Counted from the first letter of the stretch, positions 17,845 through 26,133 are shown. The stretch is DNA of 64,000 nucleotides from Wenzhouxiangella limi (GCF_010499265.1 NZ_JAAGSC010000023.1:165617-229616); one strand, 5' to 3'. Translations and numbers: made by a program. Notes: a model not told the origin generated them from the letters alone.

Positions 17845-20008
17845 CGCGCTCGCCATCGCCCCGCACGCTGCCGATGCGCCCGCGCCCGCGCGCCAGGTGT
17901 CGCTAACCGAGGGCGCATACATCGTCCATGAATTGCCCGGCAGGCTGCGCTTGCGATTGCCCGCGCTGGCGCAGGCGCGGGATGCGGTCGGTCAGCTCGA
18001 AGCCTGGATGGAGGGAGATCCGTCAGTCACCCACCTTAGGGTCAACGGCTCGGCGCGCTCCCTGGTCGTCGAGTACGAGCCCGAAGCCGGCGCCAGGGAA
18101 GCGGTGCTGAACCGCCTGGCCCGGTTTCGCGTCGATCCCGATCTGGTCGGCGTCAATCCGGAAGAACAAGCCGAGCTGCTGCCGCTACTGACCGGGCTGA
18201 TGTCGCTGCTGTTCATCCCGCTTCTCCCCACGACCGGCAAACGTCTGCTGACCCTGCTGGCGGCCGGACCAACGCTGGCGCGCGGCGCCGACGCGTTCGT
18301 TCAGTCGGGGATTGGAACGGAGGTTCTCGATGCGCTGGCCGTCGGCCTGTCGGCGTCGCGTGGCGAGTACTACACGGCCAGCCTGACCGCCAGCATGCTG
18401 GCTTTGGGCGAGTACATGGAAACCCACACCGCGCGCCAGTCCGACCGCATGCTGCGGCGGTTGCTCAGACCACGTCCGGTCATGGCCTGGGTCGAGCGCG
18501 ACGGGGCCCTGGAGCAGATCGAAGGCGCCCAGGTCAAGGCGGGCGACATCGTCGTCGTCGGACCCGGAGAGACGGTGGCAGCCGACGGGCGGGTCGTGAG
18601 CGGAACGGCGCTGGTCAATCAATCGGCGATCACCGGCGAAGATGTCCCGGTTCGTCGCGAACACCTGCAAAGGCTGGTGTCGGGCTCGGTGGTAATCGAT
18701 GGCCAGGTTCGTTTCGAGGCCACACGGGTGGGCGAGGAAACCACCACCGCCCGGGTGGCGAAATTCATTCAGGAATCGCTGAGCCAGCGCTCGCGCACGC
18801 AGCGTCTGACCGACGAGCTTGCCGACCGGCGGGTCTACCTGACGCTGGGAACGGGCGCGGCCGTTTATGCCCTGACCCGCGATGCGCGGCGACTGCAGTC
18901 GGTTTTTCTGGTCGACTATTCCTGCGCCCTCAAGCTCGGCACGCCGGTCGCATTCAAGGCCGGAATGGTGCGCTCGGCCCAGCAGGGCGTCCTGGTCAAG
19001 GGCGGCGAGGCCATCGAGGGCCTGGCCAGCGTGGACACGGTGGTTTTCGACAAGACCGGGACCCTGACCCACAGCGATCTGGCCGTGACCGACGTTGTCG
19101 TTCTCGACGGCAGCCGCTGTCAGGACACGCTGCTGGCGCTGGTGGCGTCCATCGAGGAGCACGCCACCCATCCCATTGCCAGCGCCGTGGTCAAGGCGGC
19201 CCGGGAACAGGCGCTGGAGCACATCTCTCACGGCGAGGTCAGCTACCTGGTTGCCCACGGCATGTCGGCCGACGTCGACGGCAGCCGCCTGTATATCGGC
19301 AGCCGGCACTACCTCGAAGAGCATATCGGACTTGATTTCGCCGCTTTCGGGGAGACCATCAACGACCTTCAGGCCCAGGGCAAGATCCTGCTCTACGTCA
19401 GCGATGATCACCGCCCCGTCGGCCTGATCGCCCTGCGTGACCGGGTCCGCGAAGACGCCAGGGAAACCGTTGACCGCCTGCGCGAGCTCGGTATCAAGCG
19501 CCTGATCCTGATCACCGGAGACCGGAAAAACAAGGCGAGAACGCTGGGACGCCGGCTGGGTCTGGATGAAATCCACGCCGAAATGCCGCCGGAAGATAAG
19601 GCCGCCATCGTCGAGCGCCTGACCCGCGAAGGCGCCCGGGTGGCTTTTGTCGGCGACGGCGTCAACGACGGGCCGGCGCTGGCCGCCTCGGAAGTCGGCA
19701 TTGCCATGCCGCGGGGAGCCGACATCGCGCGGGCGACGGCCGACGTGGTGCTGCTGGAAGACCGTCTGTCGCTGGTCGCCGACGCGCGCGCCATTGCGCT
19801 GGATACCAGCCGCCTGATCCGGACAAATTTCAACCTGGCCGTCGGTATCAACACCACCATTCTCGGCGCCGCCGCGCTGGGTCGCGTTTCGCCCGTCGGC
19901 AGCGCCCTGCTGCACAACGGCAGCACCATGGGAATCTTGCTCAATGCCCTGTCAGGCGGAAAGCTGACCGGCGGCGGCAGGACACCGCTTCCGACCGAGG
20001 AAGGCTGA
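17834..20008 (+). CDS. fezB: P1B-type ATPase with SCA motif, FezB-like (ferrosome)
   Basis: The 724-residue heavy-metal P-type ATPase begins with an HMA-like ferredoxin-fold domain (about 20-95, HELPGRLRLRLP) that lacks CxxC. Membrane helices follow, then the actuator motif ITGED, the helix-4 motif DYSCALKLGTPVAFKAG (Cys near 364), the phosphorylation site DKTGT (Asp near 406), HP near 446-447, TGD and GDGVND (Asp near 608). SCA replaces the CPC of Cu/Zn pumps. As I recall this is the P1B-6 pattern, the group that includes FezB of ferrosomes, which loads iron into a membrane compartment. The start is uncertain; GTG at 17834 is chosen because it couples to the preceding stop. GTG at 17897 is the alternative. 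Confidence 0.8.
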   Translation: MAASALAIAPHAADAPAPARQVSLTEGAYIVHELPGRLRLRLPALAQARDAVGQLEAWMEGDPSVTHLRVNGSARSLVVEYEPEAGAREAVLNRLARFRVDPDLVGVNPEEQAELLPLLTGLMSLLFIPLLPTTGKRLLTLLAAGPTLARGADAFVQSGIGTEVLDALAVGLSASRGEYYTASLTASMLALGEYMETHTARQSDRMLRRLLRPRPVMAWVERDGALEQIEGAQVKAGDIVVVGPGETVAADGRVVSGTALVNQSAITGEDVPVRREHLQRLVSGSVVIDGQVRFEATRVGEETTTARVAKFIQESLSQRSRTQRLTDELADRRVYLTLGTGAAVYALTRDARRLQSVFLVDYSCALKLGTPVAFKAGMVRSAQQGVLVKGGEAIEGLASVDTVVFDKTGTLTHSDLAVTDVVVLDGSRCQDTLLALVASIEEHATHPIASAVVKAAREQALEHISHGEVSYLVAHGMSADVDGSRLYIGSRHYLEEHIGLDFAAFGETINDLQAQGKILLYVSDDHRPVGLIALRDRVREDARETVDRLRELGIKRLILITGDRKNKARTLGRRLGLDEIHAEMPPEDKAAIVERLTREGARVAFVGDGVNDGPALAASEVGIAMPRGADIARATADVVLLEDRLSLVADARAIALDTSRLIRTNFNLAVGINTTILGAAALGRVSPVGSALLHNGSTMGILLNALSGGKLTGGGRTPLPTEEG

Positions 20009-20027
20009 GGCGTTAAGAAAAGGCGCA

Positions 20028-20048
20028 GGCGGCGCCAATCTCGCCGCC
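20028..20048. terminator. Hairpin between the convergent ATPase and HMA genes
   Basis: A 7-bp stem (GGCGGCG at 20028-20034, CGCCGCC at 20042-20048) with a 7-nt loop lies between the stops of the convergent fezB-like and HMA genes. No clear U run follows on either strand, so it is a possible weak bidirectional terminator. Confidence 0.45.
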
Positions 20049-20070
20049 GGCTTGTCCTATCTTCTCCGGG

Positions 20071-20439
20071 CTACCGAAGAATGGTGACCAGCGTGCTCAG
20101 GGAGCGCGTGACCGTTTGCTGGGCGACTGCACCAACCACGGCGCGGCTGAAAGTCGCCAGCAGATCTCCATCGCCGGGCGCGGAGGGTGTTTGTTGAGTG
20201 ACCTGACCGTTGGGCACGAAACCCTCGGCTGCCAGCATGCCGATGATCCGGATGCCTGTTGCTTCAGAACGATCGTAGTGGATGGTGATGCTGCCGTTGC
20301 GCTCGTTGGTTTTGACGTCCTGAACGCCTTCGGTTTCCATAAGGCGTTCGACGAGGGCTTGAGCATGAGCGACGTCAGAGCGAAAGCGGCGCGAACGAAT
20401 ACGAATTCGGCCTGGAACGTGATGGAAGTAGTGACTCAT
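20071..20439 (-). CDS. HMA-like domain protein, FezC-like
   Basis: The 122-residue protein has an HMA-type ferredoxin-like fold (about 1-75: YFHHVPGRIRIRSRRF, EGVQDVKTNERNGSITIHYD, IIGMLAAEGFV) without the metal-binding CxxC. A Pro/Gly-rich linker and a hydrophobic C-terminal segment follow (about 95-122, FSRAVVGAVAQQTVTRSLSTLVTIL). The VPGRIRIR start mirrors LPGRLRLR in the ATPase N-terminal domain, so the two domains are clearly related. Stand-alone HMA-like proteins accompany FezB in ferrosome clusters. I start at the ATG at 20439, preceded by GAGGAGG; a longer frame adds eight residues. It converges on fezB and has its own promoter with an iron-box-like site. Confidence 0.75.
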   Translation of the reverse strand: MSHYFHHVPGRIRIRSRRFRSDVAHAQALVERLMETEGVQDVKTNERNGSITIHYDRSEATGIRIIGMLAAEGFVPNGQVTQQTPSAPGDGDLLATFSRAVVGAVAQQTVTRSLSTLVTILR

Positions 20440-20483
20440 GGCGCGTGTCCTCCTCAAAAGCATTGATTAAGGATCGGACACTC

Positions 20484-20521
20484 AATATAGAGCATAGAAA
20501 ATGCAAATGCAAAGCATTATC
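20484..20521 (-). promoter_or_regulatory. Promoter of the HMA gene with Fur-box-like sequence
   Basis: On the minus strand TTGCAT (20507-20512) and TATATT (20484-20489) are spaced exactly 17 bp. Overlapping the -35, positions 20503-20521 read GATAATGCTTTGCATTTGC on the minus strand. The first seven bases match the Fur consensus half GATAATG, and the core contains the dyad AATGC-AAA-GCATT. Regulation by Fur is an inference that fits an iron-storage cluster. Confidence 0.5.
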
Positions 20522-20527
20522 GTTCTT

Positions 20528-20707
20528 TCAGGCTGATCGGGGCATTGAATCCGATTGATGCGTGCTTTCAGACTCGGCCGGGAGCTGGCGTCCCGGCCTT
20601 GCCTGAGTCTCCAGATGCCGCAGCCAGTCCCGCAAGACTTCATCGCACATCAGCGCCTGGATTTCGCCCCTGTCCGGGCTGTCCGGACCGTTTTCATGAT
20701 TCCCCAT
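20528..20707 (-). CDS. Small acidic protein upstream of the HMA gene (possible)
   Basis: A 59-codon frame starts at ATG 20707, with AGAGGCAG about ten bases upstream. It encodes a hydrophilic acidic peptide with one short helix (EIQALMCDEVLRDWLRHLE) and one Cys. It has no membrane segment and no family I recognise. It lies just upstream of, and on the same strand as, the HMA gene, and its stop is 7 bp from the iron-box-like site. A + strand frame at 20555-20782 in the same place looks less protein-like. It is too short to be sure. Confidence 0.4.
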   Translation of the reverse strand: MGNHENGPDSPDRGEIQALMCDEVLRDWLRHLETQARPGRQLPAESESTHQSDSMPRSA

Positions 20708-20936
20708 GGTTTTACTGCCTCTGAAAATGTGAGCATCTTGTTAATGCAGCTTGTGTGCCAAAAAGTTGCTGTAGCCGATTAATTCACTAAAAACACCAAG
20801 GAACCATCCAGAGTCGCTATTTAAACCAGACAACCGCACGTCGCCGGGGACTGCGAAGGGCGCTCCATGTCGGTATTCGTCAGATGACGCAGACGTTGAG
20901 GCACAATGCCGGGCTTGTCCTCAGCCATCTGTTTGC

Positions 20937-21830
20937 GTGCCCCTGTCCCACTTTCTTCTGCTTGCCCTGATTTGCCTGACATGGGCGGGCAACTTCATTG
21001 CCTCGGCCTGGGCGGTCCAGCAGGTTGAGCCCTTGAGCTTTACCGTGACCCGCTTTGCCGTGGTCCTGATCCTGCTGGCACCGCTGCTCAAGGTGCCGGC
21101 ACGGGACCAGTGGGCCCGGCTGCTGTTGACCTGCTGGTCCATGGGCGGGGTCCATTTCGCGCTGCTGTTCATCGCGCTGAGCCGGTCCAGCGATGTGTCC
21201 TCCATCGCCTTGCTGATGCAGGTCTACGTGCCAATGTCCACCGTCCTTGCGGTGCTTTTTCTGGGCGAGCGCATCGGCTGGCGAACCACGACCGGCATCA
21301 TGACCGCGTTCGGCGGTGTACTGGTCATGGGACTGGATCCACTGGTTCTGGCCCAGCTGGACGTGCTGATCCTGGTGCTGCTGGCAGCGTTGTCGCTGGC
21401 CGTGGGCACCATGCTGATGCGACGGATCAAGGGCATCAGCGTGCTCAACTTCCAGGCCTGGAATGCCCTGCTGTCTCTTCCGCTTTTGAGCGCGCTGGCG
21501 CTATTTTTCGGCCAGGGGCCGCTGCCCTCGATGGAGGCGCTGAGCCGGCCCTCGCTCTGGGGTGCCATTGCCTATTCGGCCATCGGCGCATCGATCGTCG
21601 GGCACGGGGGGTTTTATTGGCTGATCCAGCGCCATGAGGTCAACAAGGTGACGCCCTACCTGCTGCTGGTGCCGGTGCTGGCGGTCATTCTCGGCATCGT
21701 ATTCTGGGGCGACCGGCCCGGACCGCGTCTGATGATCGGCGGCGGTATGGTGCTGGGGGGCGTGCTGTGGATTACCCTGCGTATGCGTTTCCGGCGGCGC
21801 ACGCCACCGGCACAGCCACCCGCTCCCTGA
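20937..21830 (+). CDS. EamA/DMT-family transporter
   Basis: The 297-residue inner-membrane protein has ten predicted helices in two EamA repeats (about 5-135 and 148-285). It includes the usual LTWAGNFIASAWAVQ start, SSIALLMQVYVPMSTVLAVLFLGER at the end of repeat one and IVGHGGFYWLIQRHEVNKVTPYLLLVPVLAVILG in repeat two. Family members export amino acids or other metabolites; the substrate is unknown. GTG at 20937 is the likely start. The C-terminus is Arg/Pro-rich. The gene converges on the lipocalin gene. Confidence 0.88.
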   Translation: MPLSHFLLLALICLTWAGNFIASAWAVQQVEPLSFTVTRFAVVLILLAPLLKVPARDQWARLLLTCWSMGGVHFALLFIALSRSSDVSSIALLMQVYVPMSTVLAVLFLGERIGWRTTTGIMTAFGGVLVMGLDPLVLAQLDVLILVLLAALSLAVGTMLMRRIKGISVLNFQAWNALLSLPLLSALALFFGQGPLPSMEALSRPSLWGAIAYSAIGASIVGHGGFYWLIQRHEVNKVTPYLLLVPVLAVILGIVFWGDRPGPRLMIGGGMVLGGVLWITLRMRFRRRTPPAQPPAP

Positions 21831-21854
21831 CGGCTTTGACCTTGGCGCGAGGTT

Positions 21855-22406
21855 TTACTGGAAGCCGGGCTGACCGATCTGGTCGGGAAACTGCGGCACT
21901 TTCTTCAGATCCGATGAATCAAAGCCCAGTTCCTCGAACCGCGCCAGCAACTGTTCGTAAAGTTCATCATCGATACGGGGCGCCCGGGCCATGATCCAGG
22001 CATAGTTGCGAGAAGGATGTCCGACCAGGCTCCACTGGTAGTCCGGGTCCAGGTCGACGATGTAATAGGCGAAGGTGAGCGGCCAGTAAAAACGGACCTT
22101 CCAGCGCGCGTTGGAATCCTCGTCGACAACCCAGGCCACGCCTTCCAGTCGCTCCTCCGGCGCATCGAAATCTCCGTCGCGGTAGAGATAGATGTCATCC
22201 ATTCGCCCGTCTTCGCGCATCCGGTAAATGGCACGCCCGGCGACGTTGCCGCGCTCGCCGAAATAGGGGATGTTGGCAATGACGTACCACTCGCCCATGT
22301 AGCGCTCGAGATCGACCGAATCAACGGTCTCCAGCGGCGGCGAGTTCCAGGTCGAGGCGCAGCCAGACAAGACGCCGGCGAGCAATAATAGCAGCAGGTT
22401 TTTCAT
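21855..22406 (-). CDS. blc: Outer-membrane lipocalin (Blc-like lipoprotein)
   Basis: The 183-residue lipoprotein has a signal peptide with lipobox LSGC (Cys16) and the lipocalin motif RYMGEWYVIANIPYF. The barrel follows (AIYRMREDGRMDDIY, EGVAWVVDEDSNARWKVRFYWPLTFAYYIVDLD, NYAWIMARAPRIDDELYEQLL). Length and motifs match E. coli Blc, which binds lysophospholipids at the outer membrane. The start is placed at the ATG before KNLLLLLLAGVL; the longer frame adds 22 residues without signal character. It is divergent from the his operon regulator. Confidence 0.92.
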   Translation of the reverse strand: MKNLLLLLLAGVLSGCASTWNSPPLETVDSVDLERYMGEWYVIANIPYFGERGNVAGRAIYRMREDGRMDDIYLYRDGDFDAPEERLEGVAWVVDEDSNARWKVRFYWPLTFAYYIVDLDPDYQWSLVGHPSRNYAWIMARAPRIDDELYEQLLARFEELGFDSSDLKKVPQFPDQIGQPGFQ

Positions 22407-22497
22407 CCCCCCATTAAACCCTCCCCAAGTGAACGTTACCTCACCGGGCTTGCCCCAACCCCCGAAAGCCAAAGAAATTGCACCTGCCCGCTGTTCG

Positions 22498-22529
22498 TGT
22501 TAACGTAATAGCGTGTTAATACATTAACA
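22498..22529 (+). promoter_or_regulatory. Palindromic operator before the his operon
   Basis: TGTTAAT-AC-ATTAACA (22514-22529) is a perfect 7+7 bp inverted repeat, with a second half-site TGTTAACG at 22498-22505. It ends two bases before the first ATG of the TrpR-like gene (22532), and no ribosome site is visible, so the mRNA may be leaderless. Position and symmetry suggest an operator, most simply for the TrpR-like protein itself. Confidence 0.55.
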
Positions 22530-22531
22530 AA

Positions 22532-22852
22532 ATGAAACAACGCGACCCCCAACACCTGGAAGCCAACCGCGCCGCACGCTCCAGCCTGGCCGAGGCCTTT
22601 CTGGCAATGCGCACGGCCGATGAATGCCGAGCACTGCTGCGCGACCTGACCACGCCGGCCGAACTCGAGGCCCTGGTGGATCGATGGCGGGTGGTGAAGT
22701 TTCTGGACCAGGGCATGCCCTACCGGGAAATCCATGTCCACACCGGCGTCAGCGTTACCACCATCGGGCGGGTCGCGCGCTACCTGGAAAACGGCAACGG
22801 CGGCTACCGCCTCGCCCTGGAACGAATCAAGCAGACACCCAACCATGACTAG
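22532..22852 (+). CDS. TrpR-like (YerC/YecD family) regulator, first gene of his operon
   Basis: The 106-residue all-helical protein has a helix-turn-helix like the Trp repressor (EIHVHTGVSVTTIGRVARYLENGNGGYRLAL, about 66-96), preceded by LRDLTTPAELEALVDRWRVVKFLDQG. YerC/YecD members often sit near amino-acid genes. Here it is fused to the his operon: its stop overlaps the hisG start. I infer histidine-responsive autoregulation through the palindrome at 22514-22529. No ribosome site precedes the ATG. Confidence 0.85.
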   Translation: MKQRDPQHLEANRAARSSLAEAFLAMRTADECRALLRDLTTPAELEALVDRWRVVKFLDQGMPYREIHVHTGVSVTTIGRVARYLENGNGGYRLALERIKQTPNHD

Positions 22853-23744
22853 CATGACCAGACTAAAAATCGCCATCCAGAAATCCGGACGCCTTTCGGA
22901 GCAATCGCTCAACCTGCTCGAGCGCTCCGGCCTGTCGTTCGCCAAGTCCAAGGACAAGCTGTTCTGGTACGGCCGCAACCTGCCCGTAGACCTCTTGCTC
23001 GTGCGCGACGACGATATCCCTCGGTTGCTGCTTGAAGGCGTATGTCAGCTCGGCATCGTCGGCGAGAACGTGACTCGCGAAAAACTGCTTGAAGCACGCT
23101 GCCGCCGCCCGCAGGCCACGCTCGAGTCGCTCACCCAGCTGGATTTCGGCCATTGCCGGCTGATGCTGGCCGTACCCGAAAAAATGGACTACCAGGGCCC
23201 TGAAGACCTGGCCGGCAAGCGCCTGGCCACCAGCTACCCGCAGCTGACCCGGCAGTGGCTCGACAACAACCGCGTCGAGGCCGATATCGTGACCTTAAGC
23301 GGCGCGGTCGAGATCGCGCCCAGCCTGGGCACGGCCGACGCCATCGTCGACCTGGTCTCGACCGGGACCACGCTGCGCGCCAATCACCTGAAGGCCACCG
23401 ACGAGGTGCTCAACAGCCAGGCCGCGCTGTTCCGCAGCCCGGAAACGCTGGATGCGGATGCCGAAAAACTGCTCAACACGCTGCTGACCCGTATCGAGGG
23501 GGTGCGCCAGGCCGCCGAGAGCAAATACGTGATGCTGCACGCTCCCCGCTCGCGCCTGGCCGAAATCTCGGCCATCCTGCCCGGCGCCGAATCACCCACC
23601 GTGCTGACCCTGGAAGGTCAGGGCGACCGGGTGGCTGTGCATGCCGTTTGCACCGAGCAGGTATTCTGGGAGCATCTGGAAGAACTCAAGCGCGCCGGGG
23701 CCTCCGCGGTCCTGGTCCTACCCGTGGAGAAAATGCTCGCATGA
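22845..23744 (+). CDS. hisG: ATP phosphoribosyltransferase, long form
   Basis: HisG catalyses step 1 of histidine synthesis (ATP + PRPP). The 299-residue length marks the homohexameric long form with its own C-terminal regulatory ACT-like domain (about 225-299: SKYVMLHAPRSRLAEISAILPGAESPTV), so no HisZ is needed. Visible family motifs are IAIQKSGRLSEQSLNLL at the N-terminus and the PRPP loop DAIVDLVSTGTTLRAN. The start at 22845 overlaps the TrpR-like stop; a second ATG lies nine bases on. It is expected to be feedback-inhibited by histidine. Confidence 0.97.
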   Translation: MTSMTRLKIAIQKSGRLSEQSLNLLERSGLSFAKSKDKLFWYGRNLPVDLLLVRDDDIPRLLLEGVCQLGIVGENVTREKLLEARCRRPQATLESLTQLDFGHCRLMLAVPEKMDYQGPEDLAGKRLATSYPQLTRQWLDNNRVEADIVTLSGAVEIAPSLGTADAIVDLVSTGTTLRANHLKATDEVLNSQAALFRSPETLDADAEKLLNTLLTRIEGVRQAAESKYVMLHAPRSRLAEISAILPGAESPTVLTLEGQGDRVAVHAVCTEQVFWEHLEELKRAGASAVLVLPVEKMLA

Positions 23745-25072
23745 TGCAGATCGTCAACGCCCGCGAACTCGGCCGCGAGGCCCTGGCCAAGCTGCTTGCC
23801 CGCCCGGCCATGGAAAGCAACGCCGAGCTGCGCCAGACCGTGGCCGACATCATCGCCGAGGTCCGTTCACGCGGCGATGCGGCCCTGCTCGACTTCGGCA
23901 AGAAGTTCGACCGACGCGCACCCGCCAGTCTGCTGGCCAAACCCGGGGAACTGGCCGCGGCGGCCGAAAGTCTCGACCCGGAACTGCTGGCCGCCATCGA
24001 TACGGCCATCGACACCGTCGGCCGCTTCCACGCGGCCGGCAAGCCCGAGAACCTGAGCGTCGAAACTGCCCCCGGCGTGACCTGTCAGGCGCGCTGGCAG
24101 GCGCTGGACCCGGTCGGTCTGTACGTCCCGGCCGGCAGCGCGCCGCTGCCGTCGACGGCGATCATGCTCGCCGTGCCGGCACGACTGGCCGGCTGCCGGC
24201 AGATCGTGCTGGCCACGCCACCCAACGCCGAAGGCCGCGCCGATGCCGCCGTGCTCGCCATTGCCCATCGCCTCGACATCGACACGGTGCTGGTTTCCGG
24301 GGGTGCCCAGGCCGTGGCCGCCATGGCCTACGGCACCGAATCCGTGCCCAGGGTGGCCAAGATCTTTGGACCCGGCAACCGTTTCGTTACCGAGGCCAAG
24401 CGCCAGGTCGCCGAAAGCGCGGCCGGCGCCGCCCAGGACCTGCCGGCCGGCCCGTCGGAGGTGCTGGTGATTGCCGATGATTCTGCGAACCCGGATTTCG
24501 TGGCCATGGATTTGCTCTCTCAGTCAGAACACGGGGCCGATTCGCAGGCCTTTCTGGTCACCGACAGCGCCGACTTCGCCGAGGCCGTCGATCGCTCGCT
24601 GGAACGCCTGACACCGACGCTGGCTCGGGCCGAAACCGCGCGCATCGCCCTGGGTCACGGCGCTGTCATCGTTGCCGATGATCTGGACGAAGCCGTCGCC
24701 ATCAGCAACGAGTACGCACCGGAACATCTGATCATCAGTACCCGCGACCCGCATACGCTGTGCGATGCGACGACCTCGGCCGGCTCGGTGTTTCTCGGTC
24801 ACTACACGCCCGAATCGCTGGGCGATTACATCTCCGGCACCAACCACGTCCTGCCCACGGCCGGCTGGGCGCGATCCATCGGCGGGCTGTCGATCACCGA
24901 CTTCATGCGTCGCATGACCGTCCAGGAAGCCTCGCCCGACGGCTTGCGCAAGCTCGGCCCACCCGGCGCCCGGCTGGCCGCGCATGAAGGCCTGGACGCG
25001 CACCGGCTGGCGATCACGATGCGCCTGGATCGACTGAATCAGGCCCAGCCGGAGAACGGAACATCGGCATGA
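23741..25072 (+). CDS. hisD: Histidinol dehydrogenase
   Basis: The 443-residue enzyme oxidises L-histidinol to histidine in two NAD+ steps. Signature segments include GLYVPAGSAPLPSTAIMLAVPA, KIFGPGNRFVTEAKRQV, AAGAAQDLPAGPSEVLVIAD, and QSEHGADSQAFLVT with the catalytic/zinc His. EYAPEHLII and GDYISGTNHVLPTAG follow. Four-base overlaps occur with hisG (23741-23744) and hisC (25069-25072). The longer open frame upstream is not protein-like and overlaps hisG. Confidence 0.97.
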   Translation: MMQIVNARELGREALAKLLARPAMESNAELRQTVADIIAEVRSRGDAALLDFGKKFDRRAPASLLAKPGELAAAAESLDPELLAAIDTAIDTVGRFHAAGKPENLSVETAPGVTCQARWQALDPVGLYVPAGSAPLPSTAIMLAVPARLAGCRQIVLATPPNAEGRADAAVLAIAHRLDIDTVLVSGGAQAVAAMAYGTESVPRVAKIFGPGNRFVTEAKRQVAESAAGAAQDLPAGPSEVLVIADDSANPDFVAMDLLSQSEHGADSQAFLVTDSADFAEAVDRSLERLTPTLARAETARIALGHGAVIVADDLDEAVAISNEYAPEHLIISTRDPHTLCDATTSAGSVFLGHYTPESLGDYISGTNHVLPTAGWARSIGGLSITDFMRRMTVQEASPDGLRKLGPPGARLAAHEGLDAHRLAITMRLDRLNQAQPENGTSA

Positions 25073-26133
25073 ATCCGGCGGCCCTGGCGCGCGCGGAAAT
25101 CCGCGCGCTCAAACCCTACGCCTCGGCGCGCGCGCTGGCCGACAGCGCCGGCGTGCTGCTCAACGCCAACGAAAACCCCTGGCCGCCGGCCGGCGACGGT
25201 GGACTTGCCCTCAACCGCTATCCGGACCCCCAGCCGGCCGCGCTCAAGGCCCGCCTGGCCGAGGTCTACGGCGTTGACGAAAGCCGTCTGCTGATCACCC
25301 GCGGCAGCGATGAGGGCATAGACCTGCTGGTGCGGGTCTTCTGCCGCGCCGGTCAGGATCGCGTGCTGGTCTGCCCGCCCTGTTTTGGCATGTACGCCCT
25401 GAGCGCCCGGGTGCAGAATGCCGACGTGATCGAAGCACCGTTGATCGAGGTGGGGGGACAGTGGCAGCTTGACACGGCCGCGGTCGCACAGACCCTGCCC
25501 TGCCGGCTGTATTTCCTGTGCTCGCCGAACAACCCCACCGGCAACCGGATCGCCGCCGACACCGTGCTGGAACTTGCCCGGCGGGTCTCCGATCACGGTC
25601 TGGTCGTGATCGACGAGGCCTACATCGAGTTTTCCGACTCCGACTCGCTGGCCGACAAGGTCGGTCTGCAACCCAACCTCGTGGTTCTGCGCACCCTGTC
25701 CAAGGCCTACGCGCTGGCGGGCTGCCGGATTGGCGCGGTGATCGCAGACCCGGACGTAGTCGACCTGCTGCGCCGGATCATCGCGCCATACCCGTTGCCG
25801 ACACCGTCGGTGAGCGCGGCCCTGGCGGCCCTGACACCCGAAGCGCTGGCGCGCCAGCAAGATCAGCTTGCCCGGCTGGAACGGTTGAAGGCGGCGCTGC
25901 TCGAGCAGCTCGAGCTTCATGCCGACATCAAACAGGTGTGGCCGGGCGAGGCCAATTTCGTGCTGGTCCGGGTCGAAGATGCCCAGGCGCTGGTGCAAGA
26001 TGCTTTTGCCGCCGGCATTCGCCTGCGCGATCAGTCGACCCAGCCGGACCTGGACAACTGCGTCCGGATTACGGTAGGCAGTGAAGAGGAGATGCAAACC
26101 CTGGCCGAATTCCTGAGAGACTGGCAGCCATGA
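25069..26133 (+). CDS. hisC: Histidinol-phosphate aminotransferase
   Basis: The 354-residue fold-type I PLP enzyme transaminates imidazole-acetol phosphate. Visible motifs: LLNANENPWPP at the N-terminus, RGSDEGIDLLVRVFC, CSPNNPTGN, the PLP-Asp segment VVIDEAYIEF and the Schiff-base lysine in TLSKAYALAGCRIG. Conserved Arg lies in NCVRITVGSEEE near the C-terminus. Four-base overlaps join it to hisD and hisB. Confidence 0.97.
   Translation: MNPAALARAEIRALKPYASARALADSAGVLLNANENPWPPAGDGGLALNRYPDPQPAALKARLAEVYGVDESRLLITRGSDEGIDLLVRVFCRAGQDRVLVCPPCFGMYALSARVQNADVIEAPLIEVGGQWQLDTAAVAQTLPCRLYFLCSPNNPTGNRIAADTVLELARRVSDHGLVVIDEAYIEFSDSDSLADKVGLQPNLVVLRTLSKAYALAGCRIGAVIADPDVVDLLRRIIAPYPLPTPSVSAALAALTPEALARQQDQLARLERLKAALLEQLELHADIKQVWPGEANFVLVRVEDAQALVQDAFAAGIRLRDQSTQPDLDNCVRITVGSEEEMQTLAEFLRDWQP

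Noticed and set aside
18185..19915. A 576-codon minus-strand frame opposite the P-type ATPase
   Set aside because: It is a shadow of the ATPase reading frame with no recognisable domain.
20555..20782. 75-codon + strand frame upstream of the EamA gene
   Set aside because: It has no ribosome site and poor composition; the minus-strand 59-codon frame in the same place is more plausible.
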